DNA of 28,452 nt from Poronia punctata (GCA_022579005.1 MU401809.1:1-28452), one strand, 5' to 3'; positions 11,954 to 25,307 are shown, numbered from the stretch's first letter. Made by a program: numbers and translations. Notes: a model not told the origin generated them from the letters alone.

Positions 11954-12736
11954 CTAATTAGTTATTATTTTTAATAATATATATTATTATTTATTAATAA
12001 TAAATTAGCAAAGCACTTTAATAAATAAGATTTTTTAAAATATTATTATATAAAGTAATACTGCTTTATAAAACGCTTTATATAAAAAGATATTCTTTAA
12101 ATCTTGCAATATTACTTTAAGCTTTGCTTTTTTTTAAATAAAAAACGTATAGCTTATATAATTTATAAGTAAGCATTTTTATACTTTTTATTTTTTTTTA
12201 TTATATAAACTACTATAATAGCTAAAAATAAAAGCTAGTTTTTAAACGCTTAAAAAAACTATACTACTAAAAACACTACTAGCAATACTTAAGGTTTTTA
12301 TACTTTTATATACAAAAATATTTTTATAAGTTTAAACGTTAATATTAAAGTTTAAAAAAACTATGTTAACTTTAACTACTTTAATATAAAATTTTAGCTT
12401 AACTAGCTATTTAATAAAAAAATAATTATAATATATATAGCTAAATGCTTTTATAATTATATATAAAATAGCAAACTTTTTATAAATAGCTTTATATATA
12501 ATTATTAAGTAAACTATAAAAGTTAAAACTAAAATATTTTTAAAATAGTTAAAAATAGTTTTTAAAAAAAGCTTTAAAATTAAGTTTTAAAAAAAGTTTT
12601 TACATTTATTTTTAAAAAAAACTTATATATAAAAAAATTAAAAAAAAATTTATAGTTTATAGCTACTATATAATTTATAATAATATTTTTAGTTATACTA
12701 CTATATTTACTTATTTTATAATTATTAACTTTTATT

Positions 12737-12862
12737 TAACTTATACTTAAACCTATACTTATTTTTATACTTATATTTATACTTATACTTATAGTTATAC
12801 TTATACTTATAATAAAGCTTATATTTATAACTATATTAGCACTTATGCTTATAGCTATACTA
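12737..12862. repeat. Imperfect hexamer array, unit TTATAC / CTTATA
   Basis: About twenty copies of a 6-base unit, mostly CTTATA, ACTTAT or variants such as TTTATA and GCTTAT, run through this stretch. The register is kept for most of it, so it is a true tandem array and not just base composition. It lies near the 5' part of the element B interior, where a low-complexity gag or spacer segment could sit. Confidence 0.6.
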
Positions 12863-15800
12863 GTAGCTTATTTTTATATAAAAATATTTATTTTATTATA
12901 TTACTAATAGCTAAACTTTTTATACTAAATATAATTTTAAAAAGTACGTTTTTTTATTAAAAAACAAAATTAACTTTTAGTACTTAATATAATAAACTTG
13001 CTAAATAATACTAAACCTTATTAATAACAATAATTTTATAGCTAAAAGTATAGCAATAGCTAATATTTATTAGCAACTTTTTTTTAAAAAAATATATACT
13101 TTTAAAAGTATAGTATAAAAAATCTTTATATAAAAATATTTTAAATATTAACGCTAGCACTATATAAAAGTACTATTAACTTTTTTTTATTTAAGCTAGT
13201 TTATTTAAACTAAGTTAAGCTAAAGCTTTTTAAAATATTTAATAAAATATAGTAAAAAAAACTAAAACTATATAAAATAACTATATAACATTTTTTTTAA
13301 TAAAATATATATTTTTATAACTATATATAAAAAGCTTAGTTTTTATTTAATATAATATTATGCTATTTTTTTAATAATTTTTAAAAATTATATAAAGTAA
13401 TACTATATTAATTATATTAAACTAATAAAAAAATAAAATAAAATATATAACATGCTTAATATATATTTTAATACTTATATTAACTATAATTAATATTAAA
13501 CTAATTAAATTATAATAACTTTTATATAAATTAAAAATAAAAATTTAAAAAAGTTTAACTTAAAAGCGCTTAAGTTGCTATTTAATAAACTTTAATTTAT
13601 ATAATAAGTATTAAAACTAAAATTTAATAGTAAATTTTTTTTATATATAACTATTATATAAGCATATACTAAAGTTATTAAGCTTAAGCTAGCGCTTATT
13701 TTTAAAAAAGTAATAAGCAAAGCTTTAACATTTAATTTATAAGTAATAATATAAGTTATTACTAATAAATAAATAACCTAGTACTTAATACATAAAAAAC
13801 TAGCTAATATTAACTATATTAACTAAAAGTATAATTATAATTAAGCTTAAAAGTTATTTAAGCAATATATAAAAAAATACTTAAAAAAAAGTAAATTTAC
13901 TTTTTTTAAATCTACTTTTTATATATTTACCTTTTAAGTAGCGCAGTTTAAATAATAGTTTATATAATAATGCTTTATATATAAAAAACTAAATTATAAG
14001 TTATATAACTATTTTAAAAAATAAACAAAGCTTATACTTTATATATTATAGCATATAAAAATTATAATATTTTTATTGCTAACAATATTAACCTATATAT
14101 TTAAAAGTATAAAAAAATAAAAGTTAAAAAGCTATTAAATAATAATAATAATATAGCTAACAATTTTAATTTTTAAAAAAGCAACTAAGCTGTTTAATTT
14201 TTAATAAAAGCTGCTTACTTTTATTATATTATAAAAAAAAATATTTACTAGCTTATAACAAAACTTATAAGCTTAGCAAAATTTTTTTTTTAAAAAATTA
14301 GTATATTTATAAGTATTAAAGTATTTTATAAAATACTAATATAGCTAAAATATTAACTATTAAATACTTATAAGCTAAACCTTTTATATAAAAATACTTA
14401 AAAACTAAAATTAACTAAATTTTAAGTAATATAATAATATGCTTTAAAAAAACAATAAAAAAAAAGTTTATTAAGTTTATAAAAATTTAAACTTTTATTA
14501 GTAAGCTAATTTTTTATATTTTAAAAACACTTACTTTTTTTTTGCTTTTATTATATAATATAAACAAGCTTAAAGCCTACTTTAACAATATTAAAAATAA
14601 AATTATATAATATAATAAAGTTAAAATTTTTATTATTTAAAAATAAAGCTATTTATTTTTTTATATTTTAATTGCTAAAAAAGTTATATATTTTATAAAG
14701 CTAAAGCTATATTAACTTTATTAACGTTTTAAATACTTTTATATAAAAAAGCTATATAACTTGCTTAAATTAGCAAGCTATAGCAATATTAGTATAAAAG
14801 CTTTAAAAAAAAATTAAAAAGTTTATTATTAATGCTAAACTTATAATCTAGCTTTATAAAAGTTTAAGTTTATATTTTATAATAATTTTAACTTTAACTA
14901 TAAAGTTATTATTAATATTATATATTTAAATAATAAGCTAATATTATATATAATTAATAATAGCACGTTATTTTAAACTACTAAATTTTTAAAGTTACTA
15001 TTTATATATAATATATAAAATATACTTTATTAATACTAAATAAACATATACTAAAAGCCTTTTAATTACGTTGTTTATAATCTTAGTATAAACTTTATAT
15101 TTAAAAGGTTTTATAATAACGCTTAGCTTGCTAAAGTATTATATATTATAAAACTAATAAAAATATATTAAGCAGTTAAAAAACTTAAAAAAGCATATAG
15201 CCCTTTATATAAAGCTTTTAATATTTTATATAAAAAGCTATAAAGTAGTATAAAAAAAATATTTTTTAAATAGCAGTTAAAGCATTAAATAATATTATTA
15301 AACCTAATAAACTAATACTAACGCTACTTATTTTTAATATATATTTAAAAGTTAATATTAACTTTTTTTTATTTTTTAATATTATATAAAAAGTTAAAGT
15401 AGTTAAAAAAGCTATAAAAAAGCTTTAAACAATTAAAGCAAATTTTTTTTTTTAAAGCTTTAAATACTTATAATAGCCTTATAACATATAATATATTATT
15501 ACTTTTATTAAAAAATAAAGTAATAGTATAAAAAAAAATAAAAAATAAACTAAACTATATAAAATTATATTAATTAACAACTAAAACATTATTATTAATA
15601 TAGTTAATAAACTAATGCAATTTTAATATATTTAAATTAAGCTATACTATAAAAAACAAGTTACCGTAAATTTTGCAAATTTTAAAATTAGCTAACTTAT
15701 AAAAAAAACCTAGCAATAATGCTAAAGCAAACTAAAAAAAAATGCCTTATACAAAGTTTATTTAATAGCTAAAAAAAAAAACTATAACTTTATAATATAA

Positions 15801-17579
15801 TTATAAAAAAATAGCATAATTACTACTTTAAAACTTTTATTTTAAAAGTTTAATAAAGTAAAAATTAAAAAAATAGCTACTAAAAGCATATTTATACTTA
15901 TAAAGTATAATAAAGCAATTTATAGCAATATTTAAATTTTTAATATATGCTTAGTATAAAAAGTTAAAAGCAAAATAATAATGCTATATAAAAAGTTTAA
16001 GCTTATTATTTAAAAGTATAGTAATTAAAAAAAGCAAAAGCTATTTACTTAATTACTAACTATTTAAAAAATAAGTTAATAGCTTATTTTTATACTAAGT
16101 TTATTTTTAATTAAAAAGTATAATATATAAAGTAAACTTTATAATATTTTATAAGCATATATATAGTTAAGTAATAAGTTAACTTATATAATATATACTA
16201 AGTTACTTAAAAAGTTAAAAAAACGCATACTTTTTTAGCACCTTTTTATACATTATATAACCTTTATATAGCTTAGCAAAATCTAAGCTATACTAGTTTA
16301 AAATATATTATAGTTATTATTATATAAAGCTAAAAATAAAAGTTTTAACGTATAATTTATAGTTTTTATATATAAATGCAAAATTAAAGCAATTTAGCAT
16401 TATTAAACTTTAAACTAATAATATGTTTAGCATAGTATTAAAAAAAATTTTTTTTTTAAAAAAAAGCTATTTCTTTAAGCAAAAAATAAAATAATTTTAT
16501 TATATAACTAACTTATTAAATTTAATAAAGCAAAAATTAAAATTTAAAGTAATAATTTTATACTTTAATAAAAAAAAATAAGCTTAAAACCTTTAGCTAG
16601 TTAATAAAAAAGCACTAAATATTATATAGTAATACGTTATATAATAAGCTTAAAAAGTATATATTATATTTATATACTAACTAAAAGCATTATATAACTT
16701 ATTTGCTATTATATAAGTTATTTAATTAATAAAAAATAATATTAAAGCACTAAATACATAGCTATAATAGTAAATTAAAAATAAAAATTAAAGTTTATAA
16801 TATATTTTTTTTAATTTTTATAGTATAAAGCTGTTTATTTTTACTAATAGCTTTTGTATAAATAATAAAAACTTAAATTTTTAACTTAAATTTATTATTA
16901 TTTTTAGTATAAAGCATTAAATAAAAAATAGCTTTATTATTTATAGCAACATTATATACTAAAGCTTTTTTAAATATAAAAAATTTATTTAAAGCATACT
17001 AGCTAGCAAGCTATATAAAATAGTAAAAAGTATTAATTATATTATTATACTTAGTATAACGCTATAAAAGATTACTAATATATTAAAATTACTATAAATT
17101 TTAATAATTATTTATATAAATTTTTATTTGCTATATAAATATTTTATTAAGCTTAGTATAACGTAAAAAAAGCAGCTTATAATTAATATTATAGCTTTTA
17201 AAAAAGCGTACAAAATAAAAAACATTATAAAAATTTATTAAGTTAATAGTAAAAGCAACCTTATAAATGCTTATATAAAAACAAATTTTAATATAGCTTT
17301 AAAATAATTAATTATTACTAATAAGCTTATAGTATATATTAAAGCTTATATTAACTATATAAAAATATTATAATAATAAGTATAATTATAAATATATATA
17401 TAAGTTACTAAATTAGCCAAAAAAATATGTTAATTTATTATATAATTATAATTTATTAAAATGCTACTTATTTTACTTAACTTACTTTTTTTTATTTAAC
17501 TTAATAATAATTGCTAACTTTTATAATTTGCTTTTTTTAATAGCAAAAATACTATTTTTTTTTTATTTTCTTTATTTTT

Positions 17580-17603
17580 TTATTATTATTATTATTATTA
17601 TTA
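17580..17603. repeat. TTA trinucleotide microsatellite
   Basis: About eight TTA units followed directly by AACAGCAGC. A TTG or GTT repeat turned to TTA by TpG-to-TpA change would give this; the unconverted-looking CAG units at its end support such an origin. It may have encoded a Gln or Asn run on the opposite strand. Confidence 0.6.
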
Positions 17604-18737
17604 ACAGCAGCAAAGTTAATAAAGTGTATATAATAACGTTTATAAAACTAATAAATATATAAAGCGCAAGCACTATTTTAATATTTAGCAAAAAATTAAT
17701 AATTATAAAAAAACAAAAGTAAACCTTATATAAAGTTATACTTATTAATATAAAAAAAAGTAGTAAGCTAACTATAAAACTAAACTAATAACGCGTAAAA
17801 GTATTTTTTTTAGCAAATAAGTTTAGTAAAAAATTGTTAAATAGCAACGTTAAAAAAAAATACTAAAAAAAATTAATATTTTAATTAAAACGCATAAAAA
17901 TGCATTTTTTATTATTTTATAAATAAAAAATTAATATAGTATAAAGTATATAAAATAAAAGATTATAAACATTAATTAAAAAGTACTAAAAAAAATACAA
18001 TAGTAGCTATTAAAAAAATAACGTAAATTTAAAAAAAGCTATTAAGCTAAACTATATAGCATATAATACTAAAAAGTAACTTACTACTAAAGCTGCTATA
18101 AACAATAAAAAACATTATAGTACAAAGTAAAAAAAAAAAGCGTAAAATAAACTTAATTAATTTTTAGCAGCAGTATAAAAAAAGACTTTAAATGTTTTTT
18201 TGCTATATAAAAAAAAAAAAGTAGTAAAAAAAAATAAGCAGTAAAAAGTAAAAAGTTTTTATATACTAATAGCTAATTATATAAAATTAGCGTTTATAAC
18301 TAATAATAGCAGTTATAAAAGTTATACTTTTTTTACTTTTTTAGCAACGTATAATAGCTACTTTTATTAGCTATATTAACTAATTTTAACTATATTTTTT
18401 AATTATAATTTTACTATATATAAAAAATTACTTAATAGCTACTAAGTAATTACTTTTTTACTTATATTAATACTAGCAATATTATATATATACTTATAAT
18501 TATTATAATAAACTATTTTAGTTTAAACTTAAAACTAAATCTATACTTTAGTATAAAAAAAAGTTATAACTTAAAAATAAAAATAAAAGTATAAAAGTAT
18601 AAACATTTATTTAATTTTATTTTAATTTTTTAAAAGTTATTTTTAACAAACTAACCCTTTTATATAAAAAATAAAAAAAACATATTTATTTTATATATAT
18701 AAAAAACAAACGTTTTTATATAAAAAAAAACTTTTAG

Positions 18738-19148
18738 TATTAAAATATTAATAACAACACTATAGCTAAAAATATAGCTTAAGCTGCTAAAGCTATAAAA
18801 GTTAAGCTAACCTAACTAAGTAAATAAAGCACTTATTAGCTATATAGTAGCTAACTTATAATATAAATACTAGCAAAGTTTTTTTTAGCCCTTTTAATTT
18901 TAATTAAATTAGTTAGCTTTATATAAAGACAATATAAAAAAAAATTACGCCTTAGCTATAATTTTTAACTTAAAACTTAAATAATTATACAAAACTAATT
19001 TAAAAAATAAAATTTATTATTATTTATTTTATATATTATTTAATGCTTTATTTTTTTATTTTATAAAAAAACAAAGTCTTTAGCTATGTACATTTATTGT
19101 ACGTATAAAAAACAGAGTACTTCCCGTTTCTTAGTAAAGAAGCTAACA
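18738..19148 (+). repeat. Right (3') LTR of element B (411 bp)
   Basis: Partner of 11544-11953. Its last 75 bases (from about 19071) keep some 17 C or G bases that the left LTR has lost, including GTACGTA, TTCCCG and the terminal GCTAACA. Its first 165 bases are the more converted copy. One extra T in a T-run near 18,885 explains the one-base length difference. One transversion (T in the left, A here) is seen near 19,043. Confidence 0.92.
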
Positions 19149-19153
19149 TTAAG
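19149..19153. repeat. Target-site duplication of element B, right copy (TTAAG)
   Basis: Exact match to 11539-11543, directly after the CA end of the right LTR. Marks the right border of the insertion. Confidence 0.88.
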
Positions 19154-22100
19154 TTTATTTTAACTAAAACTTAAAAATTTTAAAGTTAAAAAGCTATATT
19201 TATTAAATTTATATAGTAAAGCAAATTAAATAGCTAAGTTTATAATATTTATTGCTATAGTAAAAAAAGTCTTATAATTTGTTTAGGCAATAATTTAGCT
19301 AAAAAGTAAAATAGCTACTATTATACTAATTTTAGGCCTTTTTTAATTATAAAATATTATAGCTACTTTTAAAATTTAAAATAATGCTTTAATTATTAAT
19401 AACAAATTTATTGAAAAAAAGAACTTATATTATAAAACTATTACTATTATTTACTATAAAGCACTAACTTGTTTTTTTAGCAAAACTTTTAAAAAAACCG
19501 ATTATTAATATAAAACTATTAAATAAAAAAAAAACTTAGATTTTTAAGTAAATCTTTAAAGTTAAAAGATTTAAATAATAATTTAAAAAATTAAAATCTT
19601 ATTTTTAACTTAATTAAGTTAGTAAACTAACTATAAAAGAAAAATTATTATATTAATTTATTTTTTTAACTTAAAAGTAGTTAAGATTTTATACATTTTA
19701 GCTTTTAATAGACTTAAAATCTAAGCATATATATTGCGCTTTAAAAAGTTACTTAGCACTGCTAAATTTATTAAAACTAAAAACAAATTAGCTAGTTATA
19801 TTAAAAAAGATCTTTTTATTAACTAAAAATTAACTAAAGCACTTATATAAGTTTTTTATAAATTAAAAAGTAATAAAATATTTGCTTACCTTTATTAGTA
19901 AAGCTTAAAATAATAAAGTTTTAATATAGTAAAAAAGTAATAAACTATTTTTTAAACTACTAGTTTTTAAAAAGCTAAAAATATATTATATATATATTTA
20001 GCATATATACTAAAACTATAGTACTTTATTTATTGCTAATTTAGCTATGCTTACTAACTTATATATTTATAAAGTTTATTTAAAACTTAAAACTAAGCTT
20101 TAAAACAAATTATGTTAAAAAGACTAAACTAATATATAGCTTTATTAAATAAAAAAGCTTATTATAAAATACTTAAATGCTAGTATATATAAACTTATAT
20201 ATATAGCTAATAAAAAATTATTAGAATAAATAGCAATACTTATTTTAGTAAATAAAAATTGTATTGCTTTTTATAATTTAGCTATTAAGCTAAAACTTAT
20301 AATTAATTATAATAAAGTAAAAAGAAACCTTTTTAAAACTAACTTATTACTAATAGTAAATATATATTAAAAGCTTTTAAATTTTTATATTTAGTTATTT
20401 TTTAAATTTAATTTAAAATATAAATATTAAGCAGTTTTAATATATTTAAACTATTATTATATACTAGTATTTAAAGTTTTAAGTTTTTTATAACTTTAGC
20501 TAACTAAAATGCTTTAAAGTACTTAATTCATAAGTTATTTAATATTAAAAATAATAAAAATAGCTTTAAAACCTATACTTAAGCTTAACTTAAAACTTTT
20601 TTTAATAGCTTTAATAAATTAAAATGCTTTTATTATAGCTACTAAATATATTAACAATATTTTTGTTACTTATAAATTTATTAAAGCATAGCTTAAATAA
20701 ATTAAGTACTACTTTTTCTTTTATATTTTATAATTAAAATTAAAACTTTTTTTTAAAAAAGTATATATTAAATATAATAAAATACTAGCTTTTAAAATAA
20801 TATATAAAATATATAAACGCGTTACTATTAAGTATAATAAAAGCATTAAACTAAAAAACTAGCTAGTGCTAATAAATTAAACTAAAGTTTATTAATTTAT
20901 AAAAGTATTTAAACTTATAAAATAATAAATTAAAAATTGTTTTAAAATTTTATAACTATTAAATTAATTATAGAAAAACGTTTTATAGTAATAAAATATA
21001 GCTAAAGCCTTTTTACTTAAATTGCTTAAATAAAAAGTAGTAAAAATAATTAAAATATATAGCTATTTAATAAATTAACTATATAATTTATACTTTAATA
21101 TATTAAGTTATGCTGCTAAATATTATATTTTATAAACTTAAAACTATATTTTTTAACTTTTATTATATAATAGCTTTTTATTTACTAAAATATAACATAA
21201 CTATAGTACTTATAAATAAAAACTATATACTATTATAAAATTTGCGCGTTACTATAAACGCTACTTTAAATTTTAGTTATTATTTATTATTTATATAAAC
21301 TATAAACTTTTTATATTTTTTATATTATTTTTTAACATAAAAAAATATATGCAAAATAGGCAAATAAATTATGTTTTTTTAACATTAAAATTATATATAT
21401 TAAAAAAAGAGAAATAAAGCAGCTAATATGCTTTTAAAAACTTTATTTAAATTTTTAAACTATATAAATAATTTTATAAATTTAAAACAAGTAAATGCTA
21501 AGTTTAAAACTTAAATTTTAAAAAATAAAGTTAATAAATATAAAAAGCTTATAAAATTACTTAGCAAAAATAAAAGCGTAAAACTTATTAATAACTTATT
21601 AACTTATATATAATAAATTAATTTAATAATATATTTTATTTAAAATTAGTTTAATAAATTATATAAATATAAAAATTAACTATAAAATTTAATACTACTA
21701 AAATACTTAGCTTTATTAGTTAAAAATATATAAAAAGTTTTAATTAAAAATCTAATAGCTTTGCTAGCTTATTTATACTAAATATTATAATTTTATAAAA
21801 GCAAAACCTTTTTTAAATATAAAGATTTAAAATAGTACTTTAGTATATAAAAGTATTATATAAGCATGCTAAACGCTAATTAAAGTTGCTTTAAAATCTA
21901 TACTTTAGCAAACTAATTTAAAATATCTTAAGTAAAAAATAAAAGTTTTAAATATTAGTATAAAAAAATATAAAAAAAATGTTTTTTAAAATATAAAGTT
22001 AGTTATGCTTTAAAATTAGCTTATAATTTTTTAAAACACTTTAATGCTTTAAATATATTATAAAAACTTAATTAATTTATTTATTAGCTAACTATAGTAT

Positions 22101-23164
22101 AAAATACTTAAAACTATATTTTTAAATATATTTAATATACTAAGTTTAATTTAGCTAAGCTAAAAGCTTTTAACTTATTAATTATTATATTTTAACTTTT
22201 TTAAATTATTATAGCAAACTTGATAAGTTTATTTTCTGTTTTTAAAACAAATTTTATTATATTTTATATATAGTTAACGTATTTTTTTAATTTAGCTAGG
22301 CTTTTTTTACTACGTTAATAAATAAAAATATAGCTTTTATAAATATTAAAAACTAATATACTTTAGTTAGCATAATACTATTAATATTTTATTTAAATCT
22401 TAGTAGCGCGGTTTATTTATAGTTTTGTTATTAATAAATAAAAAATTAAAAAATTTATTTTTTAAATGCTTTAGCAAAATTTTATAAAAGTATTAAATTA
22501 ATTAAAATATTTAATTAAATTATATAAGCAGTAATAAATAAAATAATTAATATAATAAGTTTAGATTTAATAAACTAAAATTACAAAATATATTTAGCTT
22601 TATAAACAATTAATATATGTTATATATAGCATTTAAAATTCTTTTTATTTAAAATATTATATAAACACTTACTTTAAAATAACTTTAAAATTAAGTATTT
22701 TTTAAAACATATAAACACTTTATAAAATATACTATTTAATAATATATATAAATTATTATTATTCTTTTAGTATAAAAAACTAATTATAAATTATATAGCT
22801 AAAATATAATACTATTTAAAAACTATTAAACTAAAGCATAAAAAAAAGCAAACTTAATAATAAAATATATTTTATAAAAGTTAAAAAATTTAAGTTAGTA
22901 ATATAATAATAGTTTTATAAAAAAAAAAGCTTTTAAGCTTACTAAAAAATAAAAAAAACTTTTTATTATAAAAAAAAAACTTTAAAAAAAATTCTTTATT
23001 TTAATATATATAAACAGCAAAACGATATAATATAAGTATTATTTAAACTTATTAAAGCTATTTGTTTTCTAATTTAAACGTTTTAAAACGTTAAAAAATG
23101 TAAATTTAAAAGTTTAAATAACTTTAAAAAAATAAAACCTATTAAAATTATATATTAGCTATTA
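19154..23164. other. Degraded repeat DNA right of element B, no gene called
   Basis: About 4 kb of RIP-type sequence and presumably the continuation of the DNA at 10366-11538 before element B inserted. No LTR pair, terminal inverted repeat or clear protein domain was found. A plus-strand reading between about 20,600 and 21,030 has scattered resemblance to a retroviral-type integrase (an ATKY block, a KRVTIKY block and an LKPF block resembling the gypsy SPF motif). The spacing and the HPxTDG block do not hold up, so it is not called. 22,200-22,300 keeps a few TpG and CpA pairs. Confidence 0.45.
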
Positions 23165-23600
23165 AACTAGATTAAAAAGAGGATTATTTATTAATATAAG
23201 CATAGGCGCTTAACTTCTTATCCCTTTTACTTTCAGATTTACTTTTTTATATATAGCTTAGGTAGTGTTTAGTCTAGTTGTTTATTGCTTTTACTTATAG
23301 CCTGTAACATTCCTATTATAAGTTAATTGCAAAGTATGTTGTTTATAAAGCAAAGTTATAGCTAATTAAAAAATACTTACAGGTTTTTTTAAAATAAATA
23401 AGTTAAATTGTGTTTATTTATAAAATTGTTGCTTTTTGTTTATACTAAAGGCCTAGGCTATGCTAAAGGCCTTAAATATATGCTACTTTTAGTGTTATAA
23501 AGTTACTAGATTTTTTAATAAAAGGTTTACTACTGCTATTATAAAATAAAGCTATTTTTACTAGCTTTAAAGGCCTTAACTACTTTATATAGCTTTTTTA
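23165..23600. other. Pocket of mildly mutated DNA with repeated AAAGGCC motifs
   Basis: G+C and CpA/TpG content rise here compared with both sides, for example TGTAACATTCC near 23,304 and TTTCAGATTTAC near 23,233. The motif TAAAGGCC or its near form occurs at about 23,446, 23,465 and 23,569, one pair enclosing CTAGGCTATG. No reading frame of useful length is present. It may be a fragment of a low-copy repeat or the outer end of an element, spared like the LTR edges of A and B. No partner copy was found in the window. Confidence 0.45.
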
Positions 23601-23830
23601 TAATAGCAAAAGCCTACTATTAATAGTTTAGACTTATTATAGCTAGCTAGCTTTTTAAAAAGCTAAATTTAGCATTTTCTAGCTATAAACAAAAGTAAAT
23701 TAAAAAAGTTAAGTATTAAATTTAAAATATATAAATAAGCTTTTTAAAATAGTTATAAGCAGTTAGAAATTAATAAAGTAGTAAATTTATATTGTTTATT
23801 ATAATAAATTATTAATATAGCTAATTTAGC

Positions 23831-23866
23831 AGCTAACCTAGCTAACCTAGCTAGCTTAGCAAGCTT
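23831..23866. repeat. Four-copy 9-bp tandem repeat, AGCTAACCT type
   Basis: AGCTAACCT, AGCTAACCT, AGCTAGCTT and AGCAAGCTT follow one another without gaps. The last two differ from the first mainly at the C-rich positions. Its C content is high for this area. Confidence 0.6.
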
Positions 23867-24987
23867 AACTTAAAAGTATTAAAAAGCTAATATAATGCTA
23901 TTTTTAGCCTAAGTAACCTTTATTTTTATTAAACTTTAGCATTAATAGTAACTTTTTTAAAGTATATTAAAAACTACTTAAGTGCTAGCTATTATACTTT
24001 ATTTAGTAAAATTAAACGCAGTAGTTTTATTATATTAATAACTTTATTAAAAAGGCATTATAGCTTTATAGTTAATATAAACATTAAAAAAGTTTATAAT
24101 AAGTATTTTTACTTTTAAAAAAAAGCTACTATATAGTTTAATTTTTATTATGCTAGTAAATTTAAATAAAATAAAAAATTAAAACTTATAACTATTGTTA
24201 ACAATATTTAAACTAGTTATTTTTAAGTTAATTACTTTTTTAATAATTTTAGTAGTATTATACTAATTTAGTAATAATAAAGCTATAAAAATATAGCTTA
24301 TTTTTAAATTTAAACTTTTAAAAATTATAAGCTAATAAAAAATATTTTTATACTTAGGCTAAAAGCTAGTAGTAAGCTTATAATTAGTTTATATGCTTAA
24401 AAAGTTAATAATAATAATAGCAAAATTATACTAAATTTAAATTAAAAATTTAAAGCTTTAAATAATAAATTGCTTTTTTTTAAAGTAGCCTTTATAAAGC
24501 TTAAAAAGTAAAAAAGCAAATAAAAAGCTACTAATTTTAACTTAAAAACGCTTTTAAAGTTTTAAAAAACAGCTAACTAAACTAGTAGCGCATTAATTTA
24601 TAAAAGCCTTGATTTAGTAGCAAAATTAATAATTAAAGCTAAAAAAATAGCTACTAAGTATTATAGCTAAAAGCTAAAAGTAGCATTAAAAAATATATAG
24701 TATAATAAAAAAAAAGTTTATTACTTTTAACTAAGTTAATACTATAGCTAAATATATTGCTATAAAAAAACACTACTTTAAAGTTATTATAGCTATATTA
24801 CTTGCTTAATATAACTATTATTTAATTAAGTTAATAAAAAACTTAATAACAAAGCTTAATAAATAGCTTTTAAAAATTAGCATTAATGCTATAAAAGTAT
24901 TAAAAGTAAATAATATAGCGTAGTTAGGTAAAGACCCTTTAAATTTTAAAAAATTAAAATAGCTTTAAAATAGTAAAAAGAATTAAT

Positions 24988-25099
24988 AAAAGTAGTAGTA
25001 AAAGTAGTAGTAAAAGTAGTAGTAAAAGTAAGTAGTAATAAAAATAATAATAAAAATAATAATAAAAATAGTAATAAAAATAGTAATAAAAATAATAAA
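24988..25099. repeat. Period-12 tandem array grading from GTAGTAGTAAAA to ATAATAATAAAA
   Basis: About nine units of 12 bases. The first three read GTAGTAGTAAAA; the later ones read ATAATAATAAAA or a mixture. All differences are G/A transitions. An ancestral unit such as GCAGCAGCAAAA would give both forms by stepwise C-to-T and G-to-A change, so the array looks like a RIP-mutated repeat with one end more converted. The period of 12 is a multiple of 3, so it may have coded for a Gln- or Ser-rich and Lys-rich run. Confidence 0.7.
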
Positions 25100-25307
25100 G
25101 TTAAAGTAAAGTAGCAAGGTAGTATTTTTTTAAAAAATGTACTATATTATAATATAATAAATATACTTGTTTACTTTTTTACTATTTTTATTATATATAT
25201 TTTGCTAGTAAAATAAATATTATATATATAATCTACTTATAAAACAATTTTAATATTATTTTTTAGCTAGGCTTATATACTTTGCATTTTTTTATTAAAA
25301 TCTTAAA

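Larger units (their letters stand above)
11954..18737 (+). other. Internal region of element B: degraded gag-pol, no readable gene
   Basis: About 6.8 kb, strongly A-rich on the plus strand in its second half (16,500-18,700). That fits a plus-strand coding sequence hit by G-to-A and C-to-T change. All frames are densely stopped. I looked for the integrase HHCC and DDE blocks and the RT YVDD and KALYGLKQ-type blocks on both strands and could not place any with confidence. It includes two simple-repeat arrays, listed separately. A ring of A and T bases before the right LTR (18,722-18,735) is where a polypurine tract would be. Confidence 0.6.
11544..19148 (+). mobile_element. Element B: complete, RIP-inactivated LTR retrotransposon of 7.6 kb
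   Basis: Direct repeats of 410 and 411 bp bound 6.78 kb of internal DNA, flanked by the 5-bp duplication TTAAG. The ancestral LTR termini are readable. The right LTR still ends CTAACA, and both left termini read TATTA with TA where TG is expected, giving TGTTAG...CTAACA, a 6-bp inverted terminus. The plus orientation is favoured by a TATA-like box at 11723-11734 in the left LTR and the matching place in the right. Termini starting TGTTAG are common in Ty1/copia elements, but that is only suggestive and no integrase or RT motif was recognised inside. LTR differences are transitions except for one transversion and one single-base indel. Confidence 0.92.

Noticed and set aside
15195..15245. Plus-strand reading resembling a Ty1/copia integrase or RT block in element B
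   Set aside because: Only a few residues agree and the neighbouring conserved blocks are missing.
20600..21030. Plus-strand stretch resembling a gypsy integrase core (ATKY, KRVTIKY and LKPF blocks)
   Set aside because: The blocks need frame changes, the expected HPxTDG segment between them is not recognisable, and several residue changes are not C-to-T or G-to-A. Lys/Ile/Asn-rich translations of AT-rich DNA give such partial matches easily.
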